A DNA stretch of 64,000 bases from Runella sp. CRIBMP (GTDB lineage Bacteria > Bacteroidota > Bacteroidia > Cytophagales > Spirosomataceae), in assembly GCF_009905605.1 (NCBI RefSeq), contig NZ_JAAAKZ010000001.1, positions 62,001 through 126,000 on the forward strand. The letters run 5' to 3'. Positions within the stretch are counted from its first letter, which is position 1; each line of letters opens with the position of its first letter. Positions 16,543 to 25,167 of the stretch are shown in pieces. A program made the translations under genes and the position numbers. The notes below the pieces were generated by a model that was not told the origin of the DNA, did no database searches, and saw only the letters and a program-made list of their open reading frames with translations.

Positions 16543-16592
16543 TGACTTATTTTACGGATTAGGCTGATTGAACTTTTTTGACTTATTTTACG
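16543..16592 (+). repeat. 14-base direct repeat upstream of the glycan cluster
   Basis: TGACTTATTTTACG occurs at 16543-16556 and at 16579-16592, 36 bases apart start to start, in the 161-base gap before the first glycan gene. A regulator binding two half-sites on nearly the same DNA face (about 3.4 turns) is possible; recent duplication is the alternative. Confidence 0.5.
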
Positions 16593-16656
16593 CCCTTAAT
16601 TCAAGAAAAATAGAAATTTTCCAATATTAATCACACTTCAAAAAGACGATTCTTCT

Positions 16657-17730
16657 ATGAACATTGCACTTGTCACCGGTTCGGCCGGATTGATTGGGAG
16701 CGAATCTGTCGCTTTTTTTGCTGATAAATTTGACCTCGTGATTGGGGTAGATAACAATTTACGTCAATATTTCTTTGGGCAAGACGGAAACACCGAATGG
16801 AATCGAAATCGTTTGCAAGAGGGTTTTGCCAATTATAAACATTACAGCGCTGATATTCGGGAAGTGAGCCAATTGGAGCCTATTTTTAAAGAATACGGCA
16901 CCGATATTAAGCTTATCGTACACGCAGCGGCGCAACCTAGCCACGACTGGGCGGCTCGCGAGCCGTTTACTGACTTTGGGGTAAATGCCGTAGGTACCCT
17001 CAATATGCTCGAAATGACACGTTTGCATAGTCCTGATGCCGTGTTCATCTTTACATCTACCAATAAAGTATACGGAGATAATCCTAACTATCTACCATTG
17101 GTAGAATTGGAAACCCGCTGGGAAATTTCGGAAGACCACGTTTATTACAAAAACGGGATTGATGAACACCACAGCCTTGACCATACCAAGCACTCTATCT
17201 TTGGCGCCTCCAAAGTAGCGGCGGATATTATGTGTCAGGAATATGGCCGTTATTTTGGCATGAAAGTAGGAGTATTCCGTGGTGGCTGTTTGACGGGCCC
17301 GAACCACTCAGGAGCGCAATTGCACGGATTTTTGGCTTACCTTATGAAGTGTACTATTACGGGCAATCCTTACACTATTTTTGGATACAAAGGAAAGCAA
17401 GTGCGCGACAACATTCACAGCTACGACTTGGTAAATATGTTCTGGCATTTTTATCAGAACCCACGCCCTGGCGAAGCTTATAATGCAGGTGGCGGGCGTC
17501 ATGCCAACTGTTCTATGTTGGAGGCCATAGCCATTTGTGAGCAAATTGCGGGCAAAAAATTGACCTATCATTATTCAGAAACCAACCGCATCGGCGATCA
17601 TATCTGGTACGTGAGTGACTTAACCAAATTTAAGAGTCATTATCCAGGTTGGGATTGGAGTTATAACCTTGAGCAGACATTGGTTCAAATTCACGATGGT
17701 ATTGCTGCTCGTTTGGCAATGCCTGCGTAA
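16657..17730 (+). CDS. NAD-dependent nucleotide-sugar epimerase/dehydratase (CDP-paratose epimerase-like SDR)
   Basis: 357 residues. The extended-SDR glycine motif GSAGLIG lies at 8-14, followed by [16 protein letters not shown] and [15 protein letters not shown], all typical of the CDP-paratose 2-epimerase (RfbE) branch. The STNKVYGD active-site strand is present, and the late [14 protein letters not shown] loop binds the nucleotide sugar. At the place of the usual catalytic Tyr of YxxxK the sequence reads HSIFGASK, so the Tyr is Phe while Lys is kept; from memory related cyanobacterial and proteobacterial homologues share this Phe, so it may be a family trait. It opens the glycan cluster, probably making its activated sugar in the cytoplasm. 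The exact sugar is unknown. Confidence 0.85.
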   Translation: MNIALVTGSAGLIGSESVAFFADKFDLVIGVDNNLRQYFFGQDGNTEWNRNRLQEGFANYKHYSADIREVSQLEPIFKEYGTDIKLIVHAAAQPSHDWAAREPFTDFGVNAVGTLNMLEMTRLHSPDAVFIFTSTNKVYGDNPNYLPLVELETRWEISEDHVYYKNGIDEHHSLDHTKHSIFGASKVAADIMCQEYGRYFGMKVGVFRGGCLTGPNHSGAQLHGFLAYLMKCTITGNPYTIFGYKGKQVRDNIHSYDLVNMFWHFYQNPRPGEAYNAGGGRHANCSMLEAIAICEQIAGKKLTYHYSETNRIGDHIWYVSDLTKFKSHYPGWDWSYNLEQTLVQIHDGIAARLAMPA

Positions 17731-17783
17731 TTGTTATCGGGTAACTACAGCTTATGCTCGATAGATAACTGATAACGAAAGAA

Positions 17784-18725
17784 ATGACCCCAAAATACGT
17801 CATACTCATACCACAATACAACGATTGGGAGGCGCTAAACCTGCTCATCGAGCGCATTAATCAAGACGTAGCGACCGACACACTGGCCGCTACGTCTTTG
17901 GTTATAGTGGATGACTGTTCGAGTCAGGAAATGGGAAAAATAGCGCCTTTTGCTGGACAAAAAGTCCAAATCGTGCGGCTGTATCGTAACCTAGGCCATC
18001 AGCGGGCCATTACTATCGGGTTGTCTTACATTGCCAAAGAGCTACCCTGCGAGAAGGTCATTGTCATGGATGCCGATGGCGAAGACGCGCCCAAGGATAT
18101 TAATGCCTTAGTAAAGGCTTCTGAAAAATGGCCCGACAAAGTCATTTTTGCGCAGCGGACTAAGCGGCAGGAAAGTTTTCTTTTTAGGTTCTTTTATGGT
18201 ATTTATAAGTTCATTTTCAGGCAATTGACTGGAAAAGTGATTACGTTTGGTAATTTTTCACTTATCCCCCAGCGTCGCCTACAAAACTTAGTGCGCGTAT
18301 CCGAAATCTGGAATAATTTTCCGGGGGGTATCATTCGTTCCCGGATTCCGTACGAAGCAATACCCACCGAGCGAGGAAAACGCTTGGCTGGCGAAAGCAA
18401 AATGAATTTTGTGTCGCTGGTATTGCACGGATTAAGTACGGTATCGGTTTTAATTGATGTAGCGGCGGTCCGGATATTGATATTTTCCATTGGAATGTCC
18501 CTGGTGGCGCTGTTCATTATTTTTGTGGTATTATTTTTGAAATGGATGGATCATGCTACTCCCGGCTGGGCGTCTACGCTGAGTTCGGCATTGCTGATTG
18601 TGGTGTTGCAATCTTTTCTGATTTCATTGTTTTTAGTTTTTATGGTACTGCAATACCGTACCCAACAGCAATTTATCCCCGTACTTCAGTACCGTGATTT
18701 TATTGAAAAAGTGGAAGAATTGTAA
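17784..18725 (+). CDS. GT2 glycosyltransferase, polyprenyl-phosphate sugar synthase-like, two C-terminal helices
   Basis: 313 residues. The N-terminal GT-A domain shows VILIPQYNDWEAL, the UDP-side SLVIVDDCSS, RNLGHQRAITIGLS and the metal-binding VIVMDADGEDAP. Two hydrophobic helices (about 228-253 and 262-292) form a membrane hairpin at the C-terminus, as in polyprenol-phosphate glucose/mannose synthases of the GtrB type. Such enzymes load a sugar onto undecaprenyl phosphate so that membrane GT-C enzymes can use it outside. A GT-C-like protein follows 39 bases downstream, and the nucleotide-sugar epimerase precedes it by 53 bases. The sugar identity cannot be read from sequence. Confidence 0.88.
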   Translation: MTPKYVILIPQYNDWEALNLLIERINQDVATDTLAATSLVIVDDCSSQEMGKIAPFAGQKVQIVRLYRNLGHQRAITIGLSYIAKELPCEKVIVMDADGEDAPKDINALVKASEKWPDKVIFAQRTKRQESFLFRFFYGIYKFIFRQLTGKVITFGNFSLIPQRRLQNLVRVSEIWNNFPGGIIRSRIPYEAIPTERGKRLAGESKMNFVSLVLHGLSTVSVLIDVAAVRILIFSIGMSLVALFIIFVVLFLKWMDHATPGWASTLSSALLIVVLQSFLISLFLVFMVLQYRTQQQFIPVLQYRDFIEKVEEL

Positions 18726-18764
18726 ACGAATTAATACGAGTCATAACTTGGTAAAAAACAGTAA

Positions 18765-20369
18765 GTGATAAGCTTCGATGATTTCCCTGTAGTTTATTTT
18801 GCACTGGGCTATGCATTGGCCGCTGGAGTCGTATTGCTTTTTTTTCTTCGAAAGAATATCTCCTTTTTTTCTACATTACTACTGATTCTTAGTGCTTTTT
18901 TGGTGGTATTGATGCGTCTGCCGATTCTGCTTTTTAATCAGGAAATCAATCCAGATGAGAGTCAAATTATTGCCCATGCCATTACCCTAAGCCAGTATCC
19001 AACTTATTGGGAATCAGTGGATGGAACGACCATTGGCCCTATCAATAACTATATGCTTTTGATTCCTGCCTTTTTGGGGCTGGGTTTTGATTATACGGCT
19101 ATTCGATTGTTGGGTTTGGTCTGGGTTATTGGGAGTTTGTGGTTTTTCTACCAATGTGTCAAAAACTTTTTTGATGCACCCACGGCCCAGTTGAGTCTTC
19201 TTCCCCCCTTGTTTTTTCTTGCGTTTACCCAAGACCCCGATTTTGTACACTATTCGAGTGAACAATTGCCGCTTTTTTTGCTGAATGTTGCGTTGTGGAG
19301 CATATCAAAAATACATGCGGTTCGCTCAAACGGTTTTGCAGGTATTTTTTTGCTGGGAGTAGTACTGGGATTGAACCCTTTTGCTAAGATACAGGTAGTG
19401 CCGCAGGTGGCGGTAATAGGCCTTTGGGCGGTGATAAGCCTTTATCAACATAAACACTTTTTGAAGTCGGTGTTAGTCTTGATCGCGGGTGGTTTGGCGG
19501 TGCCCGTTTTTATTATTGCATTAGCCGGACTATTGGGGGTGTTGGATGATTTGTGGGACTATTACGTGCTCGGAAACCTCATCTACGCGGGAGGTAGCTC
19601 ATTGGTTGAGTCCATTTTTCGATTGCCCTCCTTTTTTGCGAAAAGTACCGACTTCTTATTATATCTAGGAAGTCTAGGACTGATTATTGTGCTTAGTTTT
19701 TTTCAAAAAGACAAACGGCTTTCTGCCTCCAATCAACTAGGAGCCTTTGTTGTATTGTGGTTGATGGCGGCGCTGTATGCGGCTACAAAAACGGGCAATG
19801 ACTTTGTCCATTATCTTAATCTCTGTATTTACCCATTGGCGCTTTTAGGAGCCTTATTCATTTATAAGAGCCAAAAAAATGGTTCACTTGTGCCAGTAGC
19901 CGCTTTGGCGGTATTGATTCCATTTCTTGTGAGTTTTGGTTTGAAAGCGATTCAGCATAGTCCACTCAATGTGTATGTTTCAGGAAATGACCATCGAGTG
20001 CCAGTGAGTGCTGTTTCTAAGCTAATTCTTAAATATGCTCAACCCACAGACCGTTTGGTGGTTTGGGGTTGGATGTGTCGGTACCACGTCGAAACCCAAA
20101 TGCCACAGGGAACGGCCGAGAATCACTCCGAACGGTCTATTTATCCGCACCCATTGCGCCAAAAATATTACCAACGTTATTTGAATGACCTGAAAAAAAA
20201 CCATCCCAAAGTGTTTGTGGATGCAGTTGGAAATAGTTTATGGCTCAATGATCGCCCCACGCAGGCGCATGAGGCGTTTGCTGAATTAAACGATTTTATA
20301 AGAAAGAACTATCGTTTCGTAGGGGAGGTAGAAAGTACACGCGTCTACATACGGAATACCGAACAATAA
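18765..20369 (+). CDS. multi-pass membrane glycosyltransferase-like protein (GT-C/GT39-like)
   Basis: 534 residues with a GTG start at 18765; no in-frame ATG lies near, and this start keeps the first membrane helix intact. About ten to twelve hydrophobic helices cover residues 5-395. The first outer loop carries NPDESQIIAHAITL, matching the acidic 'DE' motif that GT-C enzymes of the PMT/ArnT type use to bind lipid-phosphate sugar donors. The C-terminal 140 residues are soluble and would face the periplasm (DRLVVWGWMCRYHVETQ). It follows a polyprenyl-phosphate sugar synthase-like gene, which fits a donor-and-transferase pair. Acceptor is unknown. Assignment to GT-C rests on topology and the DE motif. 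Confidence 0.7.
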   Translation: MISFDDFPVVYFALGYALAAGVVLLFFLRKNISFFSTLLLILSAFLVVLMRLPILLFNQEINPDESQIIAHAITLSQYPTYWESVDGTTIGPINNYMLLIPAFLGLGFDYTAIRLLGLVWVIGSLWFFYQCVKNFFDAPTAQLSLLPPLFFLAFTQDPDFVHYSSEQLPLFLLNVALWSISKIHAVRSNGFAGIFLLGVVLGLNPFAKIQVVPQVAVIGLWAVISLYQHKHFLKSVLVLIAGGLAVPVFIIALAGLLGVLDDLWDYYVLGNLIYAGGSSLVESIFRLPSFFAKSTDFLLYLGSLGLIIVLSFFQKDKRLSASNQLGAFVVLWLMAALYAATKTGNDFVHYLNLCIYPLALLGALFIYKSQKNGSLVPVAALAVLIPFLVSFGLKAIQHSPLNVYVSGNDHRVPVSAVSKLILKYAQPTDRLVVWGWMCRYHVETQMPQGTAENHSERSIYPHPLRQKYYQRYLNDLKKNHPKVFVDAVGNSLWLNDRPTQAHEAFAELNDFIRKNYRFVGEVESTRVYIRNTEQ

Positions 20370-20400
20370 ATTTGAAAATGTTAACCGCTGACTTATGCGC

Positions 20401-20428
20401 TAACTTTATGAAAGTTACGCTAATTTTG
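20401..20428 (+). promoter_or_regulatory. 7-bp palindrome and -7 element before the methyltransferase gene
   Basis: TAACTTT-ATG-AAAGTTA (20401-20417) is a perfect inverted repeat, followed after three bases by TAATTTTG (20421-20428), an exact TAnnTTTG match 22 bases before the ATG at 20450. Together they look like an operator next to an internal promoter for the second half of the glycan cluster. Confidence 0.5.
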
Positions 20429-20449
20429 AATTTTGAATAGTAATACATA

Positions 20450-21331
20450 ATGACACATAATCAATTCCTCGAATTGCTGGTTTCCCCAAAAACAGGAGAA
20501 CCGCTGAAAGTAGCCGACAATGGCTTATCTCTTACCGCTCCCGATGGCACTATTTATCCAGTATTGGATTCGGGAATTGTAGACATGGTTCATCCTCGCG
20601 AATTGTTTGAAGACGATGCCCGCGAGCAATATCTGTACGACCAAGCCTATCAGCGCTATGACCGTGGTGTATCGTGGGTGTTTGAAACCCTCAATCACTC
20701 CGACGAAGCCGCTACGCGTGAGTTTATGATTGGTTTGATGGGGCTTAAACCTGGGCAAACGGTGCTGGAAGTAGGAGCGGGAACGGGCAAAGATTCAGCT
20801 TTGATTATCGACCAAATTAGCCCCGGTGGAACGGCGGTGTTGTCAGATTTGTCGCCCAATATGTTGCGTCTGGCTACGCAAAAACTGCAACCAAAAGACG
20901 TAGATGTTCATTTTTTTCTAGGAAATGGCTCTTATTTGCCTTTTGCCGACGGAACCTTTGACTCGGTATTTCACTTTGGCGGTATTAACACTTTCTCCGA
21001 GCGCAAAAAAGCGTTTGCTGAACTTACGCGCGTGGTGAAAGTAGGAGGGAAGGTGGTTATCGGAGATGAAAGCATGGCTCCGTGGCTGCGCAAAGAACCC
21101 ACGTACGAGATTCTTTGGAAAGCCAACCCACTCTTCCGGGCAGAAATACCCTACGAAGATTTGCCAGCGACCGTTGAGAATTTCAAGCTTCATTACATTT
21201 TTGGAAATTGCTTCTACGTGATGGAATACACCGTAGCTGCCAAAGCGCCTGAAATTGACGTTGAGTTGCCGATTCCTGGCAAAGATTTTATTGACAACTG
21301 GCGTATTCGTGCAGAAGGAAGTTCAAAATAA
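20450..21331 (+). CDS. class I SAM-dependent methyltransferase with Trm112-like N-terminus
   Basis: 293 residues. The first 50 residues (LLVSPKTGEPLKV... GTIYPVLDSGIVDM) look like a Trm112/YcaR-type small domain without the zinc Cys. The Rossmann core follows: motif I VLEVGAGTGKDS near residue 104, motif II VLSDLSPNMLRLA, a post-motif ADGTFDSVFHFGGINTF and RVVKVGGKVVIGDES. This resembles methyltransferases acting on small molecules, lipids or sugars, not on RNA. It sits inside the glycan cluster between a GT-C-like enzyme and a glycosidase-like protein, so a sugar or polyprenyl-linked acceptor is the natural guess. The substrate is unproven. Confidence 0.85.
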   Translation: MTHNQFLELLVSPKTGEPLKVADNGLSLTAPDGTIYPVLDSGIVDMVHPRELFEDDAREQYLYDQAYQRYDRGVSWVFETLNHSDEAATREFMIGLMGLKPGQTVLEVGAGTGKDSALIIDQISPGGTAVLSDLSPNMLRLATQKLQPKDVDVHFFLGNGSYLPFADGTFDSVFHFGGINTFSERKKAFAELTRVVKVGGKVVIGDESMAPWLRKEPTYEILWKANPLFRAEIPYEDLPATVENFKLHYIFGNCFYVMEYTVAAKAPEIDVELPIPGKDFIDNWRIRAEGSSK

Positions 21332-21416
21332 ATGTTTTGTCACCCTGAAAGGGTCTAGTGCCTACGGTTGTTAGTTAGATTTTAGGCGCTTTCAGCACGA
21401 CAAATACCGATAAACT

Positions 21417-22352
21417 ATGTGGCAAAAAAAAGGAGTAATTTATAAACCTGATGGCTCGTTGGCGCACAGTCGCTCGCACGCACAGGTACCGTTTGCATAT
21501 AAGCATCCCGATTTTTTACGGGTTTATTTTTCCTCACGCGATGATAATGGGTATTCACGTCCAACCTTTATTGATGTTGATTACGACGACCCTACCAAGA
21601 TATTATACATCCACGACCGCCCGGTACTAGAGCTTGGGGGTCCAGGAGAATACGATGAAACGGGAGCGATGCCCGCGTGGTTTGTCGATATGCCTAATGG
21701 CGATATTTGGCTATATTACACTGGCTGGAACCGTACTTGGAACTCCTATCGGCTTTCGATGGGGTTGGCTGTAAGTCATGACGGAGGGCTTTCTTTTACC
21801 AAAATGTTTAGAGGACCTATCATGGACCGCAGCATTGAGAATCCGCTGTGGGCAGCTCAACCGTCAGTCATTCGTGAAGACGATGGCACGTGGCGGATGT
21901 GGTACATTTCGGGACACAAATGTGAGTACATACACGGATATCCAGAGCCTTATTACCGGGGGCAGTCAGCAACGTCGACCGATGGTATTCACTGGAAAAT
22001 CAGTGATGTGCCAACCCTAGATTTTGACGATTTTTTACACGCGGTAGGGCGTCCGAGCGTTTTTAAAGAAGACGGAATCTATAAAATGTACTACTCGTAC
22101 CGTCACACCCGCGATTATCGTATTGATCGTAATCAAAGTTATCGCCTCGGATACGCCGAATCGGTTGATGGAGAGCATTGGGAACGGAAGGATAATTTGG
22201 TTGGTATTCATAAATCTGAAAATCCAGAAGATTTTGATTATCAGATGATTGATTATGCAAATTACTATACCCATAATGGCAAGAAGTACTTGCTTTACAA
22301 TGGTAATGGCTTTGGTGCAGCGGGTTTTGGGTATGCGGTATGGGAAGACTAA
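21417..22352 (+). CDS. five-bladed beta-propeller glycosidase-like protein (GH32/43/62/130-type fold)
   Basis: 311 residues without signal peptide or membrane helix, so cytosolic. Repeating blades are visible: GDIWLYYTGWNR, RLSMGLAVSHDGGLSFTKM, GTWRMWYISGHK, QSATSTDGIHWKI, GIYKMYYSYRHTR and YRLGYAESVDGEHWERK. The S.DG..W motif repeating once per blade is typical of GH43/GH32/GH130-type propellers. Acidic residues such as D in VDYDD and E in IREDDGTW could be catalytic, but the triad cannot be fixed by eye. Cytosolic location within a biosynthetic cluster is unusual for a hydrolase and could mean a phosphorylase or a sugar-processing enzyme. Confidence 0.75.
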   Translation: MWQKKGVIYKPDGSLAHSRSHAQVPFAYKHPDFLRVYFSSRDDNGYSRPTFIDVDYDDPTKILYIHDRPVLELGGPGEYDETGAMPAWFVDMPNGDIWLYYTGWNRTWNSYRLSMGLAVSHDGGLSFTKMFRGPIMDRSIENPLWAAQPSVIREDDGTWRMWYISGHKCEYIHGYPEPYYRGQSATSTDGIHWKISDVPTLDFDDFLHAVGRPSVFKEDGIYKMYYSYRHTRDYRIDRNQSYRLGYAESVDGEHWERKDNLVGIHKSENPEDFDYQMIDYANYYTHNGKKYLLYNGNGFGAAGFGYAVWED

Positions 22353-22460
22353 ACGATTGGAACGATTGTTGTAATTTTACCTTTTGATTTTTGACCAATG
22401 TCATTCTTTCAAAAGGAGTTGTGTGTTAGAATTGGGTGTTAAACCAAACAAATAAGTAAA

Positions 22461-23303
22461 ATGGCAACATTAGCAGAACAGTTTCGCCAAGAGGGTTTTT
22501 TACTCCTTCGTAATTTCTTAGACAAGAGCGTGGTAGAAAATATTTACCGTGAGGCTCGTGAAATATTTGCCGTTCAAATCAAGCGTGTAACGGGCCGTGT
22601 GGTTGATATTGACAATCGTGATGAGTTTGAAAGTGCAATGTTTGAGTTTTTTGAAAAAGACTTTCCCGCTTTTCGCAATACAGGAGTGACGGTTCAACAC
22701 AGCTTGTCGCTTCACCGTTTTGCGGTCAGCGAAAAAATTACCGATTTACTGAAAGAAGTGGGGATTGAGCAACCCGTCATCGGGGCACGTCCAGCTATGC
22801 AATTCAACAGTCGTTTTTTGTCAAAAGATGGTAGCAAACACTGGAAACTCGACGCCCACCAAGACTGGAGAACGGGCCAAGGCTCGCTAGATAGCACTGT
22901 TATTTGGTTTCCGATGGTGGATGCTGGCGCCGATTTAGGTGCTTTACAGGTGATTCCTCGCAGTCATAAAACGGGGTTGTTGGAATCAAGCACCTCGGGC
23001 TATCAGGGAGGAATTACGGCCGATTTGAAAGACGAAGATTTTGTACAGACCGAGTTTCAGGTAGGAGATTTATTGATTTTCTCGGCTTTTCTGGTACATC
23101 AGTCAGGAAATAATATTACCCGCAACATTCGTTGGTCGGTACAACTACGATTCAATAATTTAGCTGAGCCTACTTTTATTGAAAGAGGATACCCAATGGC
23201 TTATATTTACAAACCAGAAGCCGAATTGGTCACGCCCAACTTTCCGTCAGTGGCACAATTAGAAACGGTTTTTGCGTCTTCACCAGCCCCGGCAGTACAA
23301 TGA
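22461..23303 (+). CDS. phytanoyl-CoA dioxygenase (PhyH) family Fe(II)/2-oxoglutarate oxygenase
   Basis: 280 residues, usual for the PhyH family. The double-stranded beta helix ligands are present: H133-x-D135 in DAHQDWR and the distal His213 in FLVHQSGNN, with Arg221/Arg224 (TRNIRWS) positioned to bind 2-oxoglutarate. VIWFPMVDAGADLGALQVIPRSHK is the central PhyH signature. Such enzymes hydroxylate lipids, nucleotides or sugars-derived moieties. No signal peptide. The stop overlaps the next GT2 start (ATGA), so it is coupled with glycosyl transfer; it probably modifies a sugar or lipid intermediate of the cluster. Substrate unknown. Confidence 0.88.
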   Translation: MATLAEQFRQEGFLLLRNFLDKSVVENIYREAREIFAVQIKRVTGRVVDIDNRDEFESAMFEFFEKDFPAFRNTGVTVQHSLSLHRFAVSEKITDLLKEVGIEQPVIGARPAMQFNSRFLSKDGSKHWKLDAHQDWRTGQGSLDSTVIWFPMVDAGADLGALQVIPRSHKTGLLESSTSGYQGGITADLKDEDFVQTEFQVGDLLIFSAFLVHQSGNNITRNIRWSVQLRFNNLAEPTFIERGYPMAYIYKPEAELVTPNFPSVAQLETVFASSPAPAVQ

Positions 23304-24271
23304 AAGTAAGTGTCACGATTCTTACGTACAACCAAAAGAATTTCATCGGTAAGGCCATCGACAGCGCCCTTGCTCAGCAGACTGATTTCGATTTTGAAAT
23401 TTTAGTGGGCGACGATTGCTCAACAGATGGTGCGCAAGAAGTGATTCAAGCATATCAGGACAAATATCCGAACAAAGTAAAGGCTGTTTTGCACTCCAAA
23501 AATTTGGGTCAAAATGGCCTTTTCAATACCATAGAAACCCTCAAATTGGCCAAAGGGCGCTACATTGCTCCCATGGATGGCGACGATTACTGGACCGAGC
23601 CTTTGAAGCTTCAAAAGCAGGTGGATTTTATGGAAGCTCATCCCGATTTTTCGGCCTGTTTTCACAATGCATTGATTACTTACGAAGATGGAAGCGCGTC
23701 TCATGTATTGAATCCGCCTGATCAAAAAACCGTTATTACCGTGGAAGACCTCGTGGGGGAGGATGAAATTTGGTTTATGGCTACCTCCGCCGTGATGTTT
23801 AAAAACGGACTTATGCACTATCCTGAATGGTTTTTGCAATCAACCAGTGGGGACATTCCACGCTACGTGATTTTGGCAAAACAGGGGCCAATCGGCTATG
23901 TGCCTGGCGTTATGTCGGTATATCGTAAGAACCGAGGCGGTGCTAGTTTTAGGGACCATTATCAGGATGCTCGATTTTTATACAATCGTATTCGGATGTA
24001 TGAAGGAATCAACAAAGAACTTGGACATCAATACGATGCGTTGCTCAAACGAAACATTGCCCGCTATTATCGTATGTTGTTGGATGCTCGCCAATACCAA
24101 AAACGGTATTTCCAACGGGCTGGATTGGCGTTAAAATACCTGTACTTAGGAAAACCCAATAAAGAAACCACAAAAGAGACCATTCGCGACTATATTTTGC
24201 CCAAGTGGCTGTTGCAGGTGTATAGCTTTTTTGCGCTGTTGCCCCACCGTTTGAAAGAATCATCTCGATGA
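23300..24271 (+). CDS. GT2 family glycosyltransferase, first of a tandem pair
   Basis: 323 residues. The GT-A fold starts with VSVTILTYNQKNFIGKAIDSAL and continues with ILVGDDCSTDGAQEV, NLGQNGLF and PMDGDDYWTEPLKLQKQVDF, holding the DxD-type metal motif (DGDD). It shares the block QKQVDF.EAHPDF and the YEDGS.SH.. NP pattern with the next gene, so the two arose by tandem duplication. Both start codons overlap the previous stop (ATGA), showing tight translational coupling with PhyH upstream. A C-terminal 100 residues is basic and helical. It should add sugars to a lipid-linked or oligosaccharide acceptor in the cytosol. Confidence 0.92.
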   Translation: MKVSVTILTYNQKNFIGKAIDSALAQQTDFDFEILVGDDCSTDGAQEVIQAYQDKYPNKVKAVLHSKNLGQNGLFNTIETLKLAKGRYIAPMDGDDYWTEPLKLQKQVDFMEAHPDFSACFHNALITYEDGSASHVLNPPDQKTVITVEDLVGEDEIWFMATSAVMFKNGLMHYPEWFLQSTSGDIPRYVILAKQGPIGYVPGVMSVYRKNRGGASFRDHYQDARFLYNRIRMYEGINKELGHQYDALLKRNIARYYRMLLDARQYQKRYFQRAGLALKYLYLGKPNKETTKETIRDYILPKWLLQVYSFFALLPHRLKESSR

Positions 24272-25083
24272 AAGTAAGCGTCTGTGTTCCCACCTACAAC
24301 CACGAAAAATACATTGCTCAGATGCTTGACGGTGCGCTCATGCAGCAAACCGACTTTGCGTTTGAGATTGTCGTCGGCGACGATGCATCTACGGATTCAG
24401 CCCCCGCTATTATTGAAGAATACGCCCAGCGTTTTCCCGATAAAATTCGGGCCTATCTTCATCCCCAAAATTTAGGTCCTAAAGACCCTAAAGAATTTGG
24501 AGGACGCAACAACGTTCTTTTTTTACTAAAAGCCTGTCGGGGTCAATATGTGGCGCTTTGCGAAGGAGATGACTACTGGACAGACCCGTTTAAGCTTCAA
24601 AAACAGGTTGATTTTTTGGAAGCTCATCCTGACTTTGCCATTTGCCACCACGATTTGGAGGTAATTTATGAGGATGGCTCCGAAAGCCATTCATTTAACC
24701 CTAAAACACAAAAGTTGATTTCGGGGATTGAAGATTTATTGGAAGACCGTTGGTTTGTAGGTACTGCCAGTTTGATGTATCGCAATTTTTTTCAGGAAGA
24801 AGAGTTTGCTGATTGGCACCACCGGGCCGCCGCTGGCGATTGGGCGTTAGTGATTCAATTGGCGGCGCGGGGCGGTATCGGGTATATTCCAGAAGTGATG
24901 GGTAACTATCGAAAACACCAAGGTGGTTTAAGTAACGTCCATGCTGTAACTAACGCTTATTTTCTGCGTAATCGCCGCCAAATGTTTGCCGATGTCAATG
25001 AATGGCTGTCATATAAATACAATGATACCGTGCAGCAAACGCTCCGAAAATACGACCAGTTAATAGAAGAAATTGGAAATTAA
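24268..25083 (+). CDS. GT2 family glycosyltransferase, second of a tandem pair
   Basis: 271 residues, paralogue of the preceding gene. The core motifs are VSVCVPTYNHEKYIAQML, IVVGDDASTDSAPAI, NLGPKDPKEFGG and CEGDDYWTDPFKLQKQVDF, with EGDD at the metal site instead of DGDD. It lacks the basic C-terminal tail of the first copy. The start overlaps the upstream stop by four bases. Sequence drift between the copies, for example around the acceptor side (IWFMATSAVMF against RWFVGTASLMY), suggests different linkages or acceptors. Cytosolic GT of the same glycan pathway. Confidence 0.92.
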   Translation: MKVSVCVPTYNHEKYIAQMLDGALMQQTDFAFEIVVGDDASTDSAPAIIEEYAQRFPDKIRAYLHPQNLGPKDPKEFGGRNNVLFLLKACRGQYVALCEGDDYWTDPFKLQKQVDFLEAHPDFAICHHDLEVIYEDGSESHSFNPKTQKLISGIEDLLEDRWFVGTASLMYRNFFQEEEFADWHHRAAAGDWALVIQLAARGGIGYIPEVMGNYRKHQGGLSNVHAVTNAYFLRNRRQMFADVNEWLSYKYNDTVQQTLRKYDQLIEEIGN

Positions 25084-25167
25084 AGCAAAACAAACCAATT
25101 TTGCCTTCACCGTCATTAATTTAACAACTACCTAATCGTACCGGCAGCCCGGTCATTCCGCCACTAA

